Positions 45,969 to 57,664 of a stretch of 64,000 nt of DNA are shown here, piece by piece. Under the pieces are notes generated by a model. That model was not told where the DNA came from. It saw nothing but the letters and a program-made list of their open reading frames with translations, and searched no databases. The DNA is from Desmodesmus armatus. Taxonomy: Eukaryota; Chlorophyta; Chlorophyceae; Sphaeropleales; Scenedesmaceae. Within the stretch, counting starts at the first letter, position 1; the number at the start of each line of letters is the position of its first letter. The translations under genes were made by a program, and so were the position numbers. The stretch is taken from positions 55,001-119,000 of the forward strand of contig VIIQ02000678.1 in the NCBI GenBank assembly GCA_007449985.2. Reading direction: 5' to 3'.

Positions 45969-48900
45969 GCGGCTGGCACTCAGTATGCCAAAGGCAGCCT
46001 GCTCTTCTTGAGCACTTACAGCAGCTGCCACAGCAGCTGCAACAGCCAACCTCCTCTGAGCCTCTGAGTCGCGGTAAGGCCCACTGCTGCTGCGCACCCC
46101 TGCGCTACTACTGAGTCCAAACAAACCCCTGGTTCCCGTGGCAGCAGCAGCAGCCATGGCAGCAGCAGTAGAGGCTGCTGCTGCATCTGTTGCTGGATCC
46201 TCGGTATAGAAGCTCCTGTGCATCTCCTGGCCACTTGGCGGCCAAGTGAGCCTATGGGAGCTGAGGGTATCTCTGGCTGCTTTACTGCGCCTGAGTTCAG
46301 GCAGGCCCTCACCCAGAGCTGCAGCGGCTGCAGCCAGAGCCTCTGAGGAATGGCCCTGGGAGCCTCCACCCCTGCTTCGCTCGCTGCGCTGCTGCTGCTG
46401 GTGCTGCTGGTGCTGGTGCTGCTGCTGCTGCTGGTGTTGTTGCTGGTAGCGGTGCACTGCTGCATCGCTGCTGTGGGGCAGCGGCAGGCTAGCCAATGGA
46501 GCAGCAGCACCCTGCAGGCCAGTAGCACCTGGCCCAGCATATACAGCCAAGCTGGTCCGGCTTGGTGGGCCGGGTGGGTCACCAGGAGGCGGTCCAGGTG
46601 GGCCAGGTGGCCTGTGTCTGCTGCTGCCGCTGCCGCTGCTGCCAGCATAGCCCAGGCCGGCCCCTTCCGCAGCAGCACATGCCTCTGTCAGTGCTGCTGC
46701 TGCCGCCCTCGCCGCCTGGTCTGAGTAGCGCTGCTGCTGTTGCTGCTGGTGGTGCTGCGCGAGTGCTGCTGCTAGACCGCCGTAGCGCTGCGGTTCTTGG
46801 TGTATGCCCTGACAGCAGCTGCGGCAGTGGCGGCATCTTCCTCTGCCTGCCATTGCTGCAGCTGCTCTTGATGCCGCCTTGCGGCTTGCAGGACTGCACC
46901 CGCTGAGCGCATGTCAGGGATGCTTGCGGCTGCGGCGCGTGTGGTGGCTGTGAATGGCAGGTCTGCTGCTGCAATGCTGGAGGGAGGCAGTGTGAGGGGC
47001 CTGGGTGCTGAGGCAGCAGAGACAGGAGCCCCTGCAGCAGCTGCAGCAGATGACCTCCCTGTGCCCCTGCTGCTTTTGCTGCTTGCTGCCAGCTCGACAG
47101 CAGCCTTGGCCAGAGCAGCCCTAAGGAGAGGAACAGGTACATGAGAGGCAGAGGGGGAAGAGACCGCATGTGCATGGGCGATGCGAATCAGCAGACGGCT
47201 ATCTGTGCAACTGTCTGCATCAACGCAACAGGCGCCTGGGCATCTCATTGCTTCGCCCGTTCTGTAGTGCTCTGCACAGCCTGGCTATGATCAGACCAGA
47301 TTCTGATGTCGAACTAGACGGCTCAAAAAGGCGACCGGAGCTTGCACACCAGGGGGCTATACATACACACGAGCTGCATGCAGACAAAGCATACAAAAGC
47401 AATTGTGGCCGTGTGTGGCCCCAGTCCTGCAGCTTCTGATGCTGTAAGCAGCGTGTGTCATTTGTGCATCGTGCCAGCGGCTGGCCAAACTGGAGGTAAG
47501 AACAGTATGTGCCCTCACCTAAGACGTGCAGCTTCGCCGCGCAGGCGCTCGCTCTCCCTGTGTGCAATCGCAGCCTTGTTGTTTGCGGCCTCTAGCTGGG
47601 CCTTGAGGGCTGCATTGCTGGCCAGTGCGGCAGCCAGCTCCTCCTGTAGGCCGGTGACTTGGGCCTGCAGGTGTGGGTGGGCAGCAGGGCAGCAGGTTGA
47701 TGAGTCAAGACCACAGCATGATGTGGGATCAGAGGCCACTACTGGCTGCACAGGGGCAACTGCGAGAATAGAATCACTCAGCAGTACAGTGAGCCATGCT
47801 AAGCTGTGTGCAGCTAAGTAGCGCTGTGACAACTGCGGAAGGCAACGAGCTAAGCGCCGGGCAACGGTCTTCCAGAGGAGGGAGCGATACATCACGTCAG
47901 TACATGCAAGCAGGCGACAACTGCCGCACCCACCTGTCGACGCTGCCGCAGCTTGCGGGAAGCCTCCCTGTTGGAAAGGCGCCTGCTGACAGCGGAAAGG
48001 CAACACAACAGGGCGACGTTTTGGCACAAGCGCAAGCTACAGACGAAGGCGATAGTGACAGGCTCGGTGCAGGTGCGTTAAATGTGCGCTGATGTCAAAG
48101 CTGCACTAGGGACACCAGGAGAACGGGTGCTGCTGTGCGCCGTCCATGCACCGCTGCAGCAAGAAGAGCAGGCAAACATAAGCAAACAACTCACTGCTTC
48201 TCGCGCTTCTCCTCTGCTGTGAGTGCCTCCTTGCCATGAGGATCCTGCAGCCTGTCAGGGCCCATCTGCTGCTGCATATCCTGCTGGTGCTGCATGTGTG
48301 CTGCAAATGGGGAGCTGCGTCCTGCAGTTGCAGCTGTCGCACTATCTGTGACGTCGGTCATGTCCGTAATGTCTGTCATAGCGTCTGCATCCCACAGGTT
48401 TTGCGTGGCGCTGCGGCCCGCTGCTGCCGCAATCGCTGCTGCTGCTGTTGCAGCTGGGGCGTTGTCGGCAGCTTCCGTGCCCAGCAGGGTTGCTGCAGCT
48501 GCTGCAGAAGCATCAGGCGCGATGGTGGCGATTGGCGTGAGGATGAGGTTACGCGCCATGTCCATTGCTGCTGTGGCTTTGACAGCAGCAGCACTGGGTG
48601 CAGCGGCTGCAGCAGCGTGCACAGGGCGCACCTTGCCTGGGAGCTTGTGCTGCGCAGCGGCCTGTAACCCTGCTGCCCAGGCTGCTGCTAGAACGGCCGC
48701 TGCTGCTGTCCTGTCGGGTGCTGGCTCTACCTGCAGTGTATTGTGACGTGCCGCTGCCGCCGCCGCTGCTGCTGATGATGATGATGCTGCTGTGCCACCC
48801 CTGATGCTGCGCAGCTTTGCCGCCTGCAGCAGCAGCTGTTGGTGGGGACGTGCTGACTGGAGGTCGGGATGATGGCTGCCTGCAACCAGGGTAGCACCAC

Positions 48901-50746
48901 CACTGCCACCACCAGCAGCCGTTGCAGCAGCACCAAGAGGATGGCTGCTTGGACCCTGGTCAGCATCACGGCTACCACTATCACTACCACCAGCAGCAGT
49001 GACGGCATTACCGGCAGCAGCAGAAGCAGCTGCAGAGCTGGCCAGCAATGTGCGCTGATGTTGGGCCAGCAGGGCAGCTGAGAGCCGAACGCCTTTGCCT
49101 GATGCTCTTGCACCTGGGGGCCTGCTGAGTCTGGTGGTGCTGCTGCTGCAGCAGCTGCACCAGCAGCACCAGCAGCAGCTGCTGCCTTTGCTTCAGCTGC
49201 TTGGGCAGCAGGTGTGCTGCTGGCCGCACCAGCTGCCGGCTGACCTGCCCCACCAGTAGCTGCTGGCAGTGTGTTGGCTGTAGCAGCTGCCTGGTCCTCC
49301 TCCTGGGCTGCTACGGCCAGGAGAGCTGCCAGGGAGGAGGGGATGCCATCAACACTGCGGGGCCGCTTGCGGTTGGCTGCTGCTGCTGCTGCTGCTGTGG
49401 TGGATGGGTTGACTGCTGGTCCAGCTGTGCTGTCTGCTGCTGCTGCTGCTGTTGTTGCCTCGTTGACTGCTGTGCCTGGCTGTGAGGAAGGAACTGCAGC
49501 AGGGAGGCCTTCTGCCGCTGAGGCGCCCGCAGCAGTGTGCTTGGGCCCTGCCGCTGCTGCTGCCGGGGACACTGGTGCTGCTGGTGCTGCATTGCCAGGG
49601 CTGCCTGCTGTGTTGCACCGAGAGCAGCTGCAGTGCCTGCAGCAGTTGGTGTGGTTACTGCTGGTGCAGATGGGTCTGCTGCTGCTGCTGCCGCTGCTGC
49701 TGCTGCTGTTGCTGCTGCTTCTTCAGGGCTGCTGTTGGCTGCACCTCCAGATGGTGTACCAGCAGGTGCCTTGCCACGTGCTCCTTTCTGTCTACTCTGC
49801 GCTGCTGCCTTTGCTGTGGGCGCTGCTGCTGCCACTGCTGTAGTTGCTGCTGCCGCTGGTACTGGTGCGGCGGCTGTGGGGCCTTGTGAGTGGACGTTGC
49901 TGGCAGGCTGTGCTGGCGCAGAGGGTGCCAAAGAAGCCACTGCTGCTGCTGCTGCTGCCGCCGCTGCTGCTTCTGGTGTCAGGTCATCCTGAGGGATGCT
50001 GCTGCTTGGGGGGGTTGAGGTGGGGCGGCCGTGCCCTCTGCTGCCTGCTTGCCGTCACTGACAGCACCAAGGGGGATGTTGACAGGGCCAGTTGAGCCAC
50101 CAACACCCGCGCTTGCACCGCCGGGGACAGCAGGCGCGGTGCTGCCACCAGCTGGCTGAGCCTTGGGATGCTGCTGTGCTGGTGCTGATTGTGCTGCTGC
50201 TTGTGCTTGTGAAGCCTTCTGAGCATGGGCTTGAGCAGCTGCTTGGGTCAATGGTAGCTGCTGCTGTTGTTGTTGCTGCTGCTGGAGGCTTTGATCTTCA
50301 CGTGCCGCTGGGTGCATTGCAGAACCGCCTCCTCCTGCTGCTGACAGGCCTGGCGGTGTGATGGTGACTGGGTGGGCTGTGCTGCCAGTGGCAGCAGCAG
50401 CAGCAGCAGGTGCGATGTGGGTAGCCTCTGCCAGCAGCTGCACCCCAGATGTAGCTGTAGGCCCTGGGGTCACTACCTGCTGGCTGCTGCTAGGGCTGGC
50501 GCGGCGGCGAGCCGGTGAGAGCACCATCATCGGCTGGGGGTGCTGCTGCTGCTGGGGGCGGTGGGTCCATCTGAAGGCCTCCACATCTGGCACAAGGCCG
50601 GTAGTTGTGGTGCCCTGCGGTTGCTGGTCCTGCCAGAGGGCTAGGAGATTTGAGGAGGACGATACAGCAGCGCGGCCGTAGGTGGCGTGGGGCTGGGGAG
50701 GGGGCTGGCCACGTTTGGTGTCCTCGCCCGGGAGTTTGGAGGCCAT
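44850..50746 (-). CDS. Very large Gln/Ala-rich bZIP transcription factor
   Basis: Four exons: 50746-48195, 47985-47934, 47664-47519 and 47120-44850. The bZIP spans exons 1-3: LTAEEKREK, then RRLSNREASRKLRQRRQ, then AQVTGLQEELAAALASNAAL. The basic region obeys N-x7-R-x9-L exactly; zipper positions are Leu-Ala-Leu-Ala-Ala-Leu-Leu, so the zipper is imperfect. bZIP dimers bind ACGT-type DNA sites. Around it are extended disordered Ala/Gln/Pro-rich regions, including an NRKRPRS basic motif in exon 1 and a run of about 27 Gln in exon 4. The frame must gain one base at four places: G-runs on the plus strand at 50008-50014, 49565-49568 and 49116-49120, and C-run 46807-46809. With these, exon phases fit and the model is 1674 residues. 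The RRLSNRE exon start could be 3 bp later. Target genes are unknown. Confidence 0.8.
45882..45961. repeat. (CTG)n tract, about 26 pure units
   Basis: Uninterrupted triplet run; on the coding (minus) strand it is CAG and encodes the longest polyglutamine run of the bZIP protein. Confidence 0.95.
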
Positions 50747-51043
50747 GGGGGGCTGTTTGGAGCTGTTGGGATGCACAGGGAAGGGTGGTGCTTGCAATGG
50801 CGATGAGCAGAGGCGCTCTATAGCACCCTTGGCACGCCGGGAGCAGGGCTCGGGCAGAGTCTGGGCGGAGCTCGGGCTTCAGGCATTGCCGGTGTCAATC
50901 AGGGGCATGCGCCCGCTCAACGCAACAGCACCACATCGTGTGTTTGCATGGGGGAAAACAGCGGTTTCACACCGCGTTGTGCTGTTTTGTGCTTGCTTTC
51001 GTGCCTTCACTCGCCCCTGACGCACATGCGAGTCAACATTGCA
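50747..51043. promoter_or_regulatory. Promoter of the bZIP gene
   Basis: About 300 bp between the bZIP ATG and the 3' end of the oxidoreductase gene on the same strand. No TATA box identified. Confidence 0.35.
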
Positions 51044-51048
51044 TTACA
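51044..51048 (-). terminator. TGTAA polyadenylation signal, oxidoreductase gene
   Basis: TTACA on the plus strand 47 bp after the stop codon at 51095. Confidence 0.7.
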
Positions 51049-51094
51049 ACGTCATCACTCATCACAGGTGCATCGGACAAAACCGTAACATAGG

Positions 51095-54000
51095 TTAAGC
51101 AGCAGGTTGCAACAAGCCGTTGAGTGCGTCTGCAGCTGCCTTTCCGCTTAGAACGGCATTCTCGACGCCCGCGCCGAGGCAGAAGTCTCCACATGCCGCT
51201 AACAGCGCGCTCTCCGCGGTCAAGCAGGGGCTGCCAAATGGCTTGGAAGGGAGTGCGCTGCCCCATCTATGCACCTGCATTCAGAATCGCCATGGAAGCA
51301 AGATGCCTTGAATTCTCGCCACACACAACGCCAGCTTCGGGACAACTTCCGAGGCAGGGCTTGCATGCGCATGCAAAACGCCGAGCAGTTGCATTGCTCA
51401 CTATGCACCGACGCCACATGCCCAATCTCCATCATAAGCTAAGTATGCTTTAAAAAGCATCCTGCATCATAAGTCCAAGGCTGTCCAATGAAGACCATGC
51501 ACCTGATGTAGGCAAGTAGGCCAGGCACTTGGTATATGACCACAAGCTCAACTCCCCAAGAATGACAACCCCATTGACGCAGCACTACATGCACTGACAT
51601 CCTACGTTGTGCATAACAGCAGCTGATCCCCCATACACCATTGTCAGCATCATGGTTTGCGGCACATCGCTCTGTCCCACCCACACACCCACCTGCACAA
51701 ACGCTGGCTCCTGCAAGCGGCCCTGCTCCTCCACCAGCAATGGCGCCAGCGTGCGCTGCAGGGCCTCAAACATGGGTGGCACCATCTTGGACAACAGCTC
51801 CGGGGTCTGTGGGGGCAGAGACCCGTCTGGCCGCCTCTCTATCAGTGCCTCGCTGAAGGAGGGGGTGGCGAGGGCCACGACTGTTTGGATGCCGTCTGCG
51901 CGCCCACGGCCCTGCAGGATCAAGAGGCGCACGTGGATTGACACACCAAACACAAGTGCCGACAGGTGCAAACATCAGACTGCAGGGCTTGTCAAGCGCC
52001 CATCCTGCGACTTGTAGTGCACACTATATGCTGCCCATCTGATGAGGTGCTAAGTTGCTGGCAGAGCAGCATACCCTGCAAGATTCAATAGCCCACGGCC
52101 TCCTACAACATTGCCATGCAGCAGGAAATATCAGCACAGTGACAGCACCACTGCGGCAGAGTTTGTCTGAAGCACCTTGCCAGAAGCACTCACCGGCTTC
52201 AAGCTGTCGCAGCACACCCACTGAATCTCATCGCTGCTCGCCACGGCAGCAGCATCAAACGGCAGGGACAGCACCGGCCGTGCTTTCTGCAGCTGTGCGC
52301 CTGGCTGCTGGTCAGCAGCAGCAGCAGTGGCTGCTGCTGCTGCTGCTGCCTGTTGCTCCAGTGGCACCTCCTGTGGCTGGTATGCCATGAGGAGGGCCAG
52401 CAGGGGTGTGGAGCCCACCTCTGACATGGCCTGCAGCATCTTTGCTCCTGCTGAGGTCCCAGACATCTCAACAAAGCCAGGTGTACCTGCAGGCAGAAGG
52501 CAGCAGACGCATACAGCACACAATGGCATCGCTATTTGCACCACCTGCACAAACAATGCATTTCCACATGGGCAAAGAGGAACCACTACAGCAGCAGTGT
52601 CGTAATAACAGGTCTGATCAGACCCATGAGTGTTGCTTGGATCTGCCCAAGTGCGCAGCTTACCCACCCGCCGCTCGCAACCCTCACTCTGACACGCAGG
52701 ATGGACGACATCTAGACTACAACACCACTACCTATCGGGCCTACCGGTGTTGCTTCATTTGCTCACGTGCACAGCTCACTCCCCTGCCGCTCACAACCCT
52801 ACCCACCTGGGCAGCCAGTCATCTTGTCAGCCAGCACAAGGGCATCATACACGCCCAGGTTCCAGGGGTTGATGGGTGGCTGGGTCTTCAGGTCCTTCAT
52901 TGAAGCCACAGGGGTGCGCACAGCTCCCTCAAGCACCCACTTGCGGGTGCTGCTGTCGAAGGCTGCCTTGGCCACCTGAGTAAGATCAGGGGTTTGAGGT
53001 CGGCAGGAGTGGTGGTAGCAGCAGCAATTGCAGCATGCGCTGCAAGTGCAACTGCCGTATGGACCAACCATGCAGGCCTCTGATCTACAGCAGGCAGCAA
53101 GTGGGTTGTGACCCTGTTGCTGCTACTGTCAAATCATGTTCAACAACAGCATGCCAGACTGTCTACAGACCCAAGTCAGCAGTTCATGGCAGGACCAACA
53201 GGTCTGGTGCTGTGCTGTGCTCAGCCACACGAACCTTGACGTCATTCCGCACGGTGTGGCCGCTGCTTGCCAGGCTGTCTGCTAGGTGCTTTGTGACTGC
53301 ATCACTGGAGGGGTGACCCACATACAGGGGGCCAGGGGCCAGCACATCCAGGAAGCTGCAAGGGCGCATCAGGCGGTGCAGGACAAGTCCGTCACAAACA
53401 ACTGCTGTAGCTGAAAGCTGTTTGCTATGCATCTGGACACCACAATGGTAGCAAGCAACGCTACTCCCTGCAGCCACCGAGGCTGGAGGGTAAGGGGACA
53501 CAGTTGGGATCCCGCAGCAACACTGAGCAAAGTTGCCGCCTGCTGTTTTACTTGGATGCTGCTTTGCTGTGCTTACCCGTGCTCGGCACTGTCCTGCGGC
53601 TGCTGGAGCTGCTGTCTGGGCGTAAAGCTTTCTGTCCTGCAGTCATAGCGCACCACACTGCCCTCCCAGGGGACGACAGCACCTGTGGGGACAACAGCAT
53701 ACAGCTTGGTCAAGCCTTTCCACGTTGCTTTGCAGCCAGTATCAAAGCTGGCATACATTGTCGGATTGACTGAGGTGCTGCTCCCATTCAAGCATGCTGC
53801 AAGCTTGAACATGATGACATACTTGCACGCTCAGCGCACCAAAAGAGAGGATGCTAGTGTGTGCTCAGAAGGAGTACAGGCCCAGGACGATGCTGGTGAT
53901 GCTGTCCACAGTGGCAGTGCTGACCTGCTTCCCGCCATTCCTCGCACACAGCTTTGAAAGTCTCGCTGGCAGGCCGGATGAACTGACAGCCATGGTCAAA

Positions 54001-54454
54001 CTGCAACCCCTTCCAGGTGGTCTTGCGGGTGGTGAGCCGGCCACCTGAGCACAAGCAGCAAATGGCGACGTGACTGCTGCTTGCGTGCATCATGTGCGTA
54101 TGTCAAGTGTATGGGGGTAGCTTGCAAAACGTGCTGCAGCTGCTACTGGCCAGTCTTGTGAAAGGCCAGTAGTCACCCACCAGCTGCATGTTTGCCGAGG
54201 TCAAACACAGTGACCTTGTGGCCATGCCTTGACAGGACTGTCGCACAGTATAGCCCACTGATTCCTCCTCCAACAACTGCAACCTCCCGAGCAGCAGCCA
54301 TGCTGGCTGTGGTTGAGAACCCACTAGCAGGAGCACTAGCAGTAGCAGCAGCGGCAGTAGCAGCACCGGAGAGGGGAGTGACAGACGACGGCAGCACTGC
54401 TACGCTCAGACTGTAGACAGAGTGTGCGTGCAGACTCAGCACCTTCCTCAACAT
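51095..54454 (-). CDS. Renalase-like FAD/NAD(P)-binding amine oxidase-family protein, organelle-targeted
   Basis: Eight exons join exactly in phase: 54454-54181, 54044-53925, 53682-53577, 53355-53235, 52975-52807, 52486-52194, 51911-51693 and 51274-51095, giving 493 residues. Residues 1-55 are a Ser/Ala/Thr-rich targeting peptide. Then REVAVVGGGISGLYCATVL (GxGxxG at 62-67) with a late acidic FD forms the ADP-binding fold; GGRLTTRKT and FDHGCQFI are the second FAD signature of the renalase branch. Near the end, VHRWGSALP and ACGDFCLGAGVENAVLSGKAAADAL match the C-terminal FAD-binding motif. Plants have such a protein of unclear substrate, predicted to be plastidial. An Ala/Gln-rich insertion (about residues 295-320) is lineage-specific low-complexity sequence. 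The upstream ATG was chosen because it adds the targeting peptide. Confidence 0.9.
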
Positions 54455-55480
54455 AAGTGGCCACTGGCCACACGAATTTGCAACACGATCACGACACACG
54501 GAACGTTTGGAGTGCTGGACAGCTACGCACGCACCGGTTCGCAAAAGAACTTCCTCATATAAAGGCATACAATCTCCTTCAGACACGTTCAGCACCAACC
54601 CCAGTCGTTCAAATCGATCTTGACAGATGCCAGGCTGGCTGCAGCTGTACAGCTGTAGGGTGCCCATCTGGCCCCATCAGGAGGCAAAAGTTGCCAGCTG
54701 TATTGCATTATCGGCCCTGTTCTGCTGCTTGATGTGAGAAAAACTTTGCCTTGCTGAAGTAATGATCTTTGCAGGAAGTAATGATCTTCGCTCTACCGGT
54801 CACCACGGTGGTACCTGCCAGGCTGGTGCAACACTCACTGAATAGAAGCCCACATATCTTGTGCAGGCCAAGAAGGCAGCTCGTTTGAAGTGTTACACAA
54901 CCCTGTGAAACGGTCAAGTAACGTATCAGCCCAAGCCCTTTGTGCACCACAACCGCATACTTTGCACCACCAACCACATACTTGCTCTCTTCCTGCAACG
55001 GCACCAGATCAACCATACTGAGACCCACAATGGCTACACGCCAGGCCGCAAAGACGGTATGGCATAGCAACCATACCATAAAGCACAACACTTCTGTTGC
55101 AACACACACCCAGGTTTACCCAAGCACCCTGGGACCTGTAGTTAGCCTCTGGAGCCTCTGGAGCACATGGCGTACACTGGCCCTGTAACTTCCATCTCGG
55201 TCCAACAAGAGGGAGCAGTATAAGCCTGATGCACCTTGCAAGCTCACCATCCAGGAATGATGGCGTTGTTGATCACTCTCGTCCCTAAGCTCAAGCAATC
55301 GCCGATGGGACACCCTGATCCTGCTGCTGAAAGCAGCGCCATGACGGCACAATCTGTTGGTACAATATACACTGAGCCAACTCTGTCCTGCCAACAACGT
55401 GACAGACATAGGTGGGCCCAACCCAGAACAAGCCCTCACTGTACCGCTGGTGTAATCACACTCTGCAGAAGTGTACTTCC

Positions 55481-55508
55481 AGCCAGCCAGCCAGCCAGCC
55501 AGCCAGCA
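55481..55508. repeat. (AGCC)n tetranucleotide microsatellite
   Basis: Seven uninterrupted units in the gene-poor stretch upstream of the oxidoreductase gene. Confidence 0.9.
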
Positions 55509-56880
55509 CACAAGCAACACAGGAAATGCACAGGAAAAATCCTGCAGCATGCAGGATGGTGCAAAACCCTTCAAACCTGACCCCTACAACCTCTGTCAAA
55601 ACTGGGTGGGACAGCCAGCATAAGGATGGCGCCGCATAGCCCAAGTGCAACCAAGCCACGCCTTTTTTTCTTCTTGGTCTGCCAACTGCCAGATGCAGCA
55701 TGCATGAGAGAACAGCAACTGATCAACCACTACAAAGCATCTGCACCGCACGAAGTGTCCCCTTACTAAGATTGGTCCAACAGCCTTCCAAACTGAACAT
55801 GTATATCCTGCAAGCGGTCTGCACCTCGGGGTATAGCTGCTTCACAAGCTGGAACCTACCATCAGATGTCACTCTGCCAAGCCATCTACTGCTCAAGGCA
55901 GCGTCCACAACAACGCTGCTGAAGGCAGCACCCCCCCCCTCCAACACATCCCCACGCCCTACACCGCACCACTCCTGTGCCGCACCCACCCACGCCCGCA
56001 CCACCACAACCCACACAAAACTGGTGACTATGCATGCAGTATGCGTCTGTGTCCACGTAACAACCCCTTCCTTCCCAGGCCCACAGGCCCCACATGAAGA
56101 CCCCCTGGCTGCGGCCTTGCACTTGCGCTCTCCTAGGCAGGCCACTGGCTTGTGGCACAAGCAGAACAAGTGCAAGGCTCAGAGGCTCAGGATGCATGCA
56201 GAGCGACAGTGGCGGCCACACTGCTGCGTGCCTGACAACCTGGGGCATCACAGAATGGAAATGCATCATGCCGCACACCACACTCAGGAGCGGATTCAAG
56301 AACTGCACAATGTGGGGATCCACCACACAGGCAAAGACAGGCCCCACGCGCACGACAGGAGAGTCAACCAGCAGGTGCGCTACCTGTATGGTGCGCTCAT
56401 TGTGGCGGGAGGGTTGATGATTGGGGCTCCTCTCTCTGAAGTTGCCTTGTAAGCAACCAAAGACAGGAAGGTGCTCCGCAGGTCAGGCATGGGGTGATGA
56501 GAAACAGCACGCTCCTGACGACAACCGCACACTGTTGCGGTGTCCAACACATGCTACCACCCAAACATGCAGCAGCAACCAGGGCCGGCCTGGCAGAGAC
56601 ACACTGGTCTGCCAGTGAGACAGCCACAGGCTGCACCAGCGGCATCCGCTGATGGCTAGCATGCAGATATGCGTAACCAGCCAGGGCAGCAGCAGTCCAA
56701 CACGACATGATGTTGCGACAGCAACACACAAGCCACAGGCAAGACATGTTCCACGCACACTGGTATCAGAAGCAGTGGCGGGAACCCTCTCCAACAATGG
56801 GCGACATTGTCTGCTGCTGCAGCAAAGGCTGATAACAAAGTACCTGTCAAAACCAGCAACGCTCTTTCAAAACATTGCAG

Positions 56881-57040
56881 CTGTCCGCGGGGGGGCGGGT
56901 TAGTCAGCCACACAACGACTTCTATCTCCTCTTCTATCCCTGGTTACCCAGGGATACCTGCTGGAAAGTGGAAACGATCCTGCTGCCAAACACGATAGGC
57001 ATGTACAGGCACGCTGTCCGCGGGTGGCGGGTTAGTCAGC
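56881..57040. repeat. Direct repeat of about 27 bp, two copies plus a remnant
   Basis: CTGTCCGCGGG followed by GGCGGGTTAGTCAG occurs at 56881-56907 and at 57014-57040. A weaker remnant (GGCAGGTTAGTCA) lies at about 57199-57211. Their role is unknown. Confidence 0.7.
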
Positions 57041-57487
57041 GCGCCAGGCAACTGTGCAGTCCTTGCAAACAAGCAACAGCGCTGGGCAGCACCAAGGCTG
57101 CCAACAACGCTAGAAAAGCAATCAACTCGAAGGCACCTGCTGGCTGGGCAATCCAACAGCAACTAGAGCAACAACACGCTGCAGCTGTGTCTGCATAAGG
57201 CAGGTTAGTCACAGCTGCAGGACAAGAAATACGCAGGAAGTCTCTCAAGCAGCAGACTTGAGGTTCCTTGCTGGCACTCAACACCTACGCATATACATTC
57301 GAGTGTGTTGACAACAGCCACCAACACATGCACAAGCAACGGTGCAAGGCACCGAGTGGGGTTTTCGAGTTGCATTGACGCATGCAGCACCACAAACAGA
57401 ACAGCAGCCCTTGAATCAGCAAGCCACAATGTGCTGAGCTCCAGCACCAGCACAAGTCACCAAGCAAGCAAACCCACACACATATCT

Positions 57488-57492
57488 TTACA
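57488..57492 (-). terminator. TGTAA polyadenylation signal, NTF2-like gene
   Basis: TTACA on the plus strand about 175 bp after the stop codon at 57665. Confidence 0.6.
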
Positions 57493-57664
57493 ACTGACAC
57501 CCCAGGTTATCACTGCAACCAACATCGTGCCTTCAGATGTATCAAAGCAGCTGACTGTGCCACACCTGGTTTAAACAAAGGGCAGACGCAACCTGAACAA
57601 CAACCTGCTTGCAAGCGCGCGTGGCTTGCTCCCACGCGGCCTGCATGCATGTCTGTTAGGCGCC

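Larger units (their letters stand above)
54455..57664. other. Gene-poor stretch with short repeats
   Basis: It holds the promoter of the oxidoreductase gene and the 3' flank of the NTF2-like gene. An (AGCC)n run lies at about 55481-55508 and a dispersed 27-bp repeat at 56881-56907 and 57014-57040. Open frames on both strands at 55700-56450 show no domain, and their Cys/His/Trp content looks like random readthrough. Confidence 0.5.

Noticed and set aside
45839..46114. Poly-alanine and polyleucine frames across the CTG tracts
   Set aside because: They are alternative frames of the triplet repeat; the polyglutamine frame belongs to the long bZIP exon.
55700..56452. Open frame of 250 codons on the plus strand
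   Set aside because: No domain and several equally long frames overlap on both strands, so none can be preferred.
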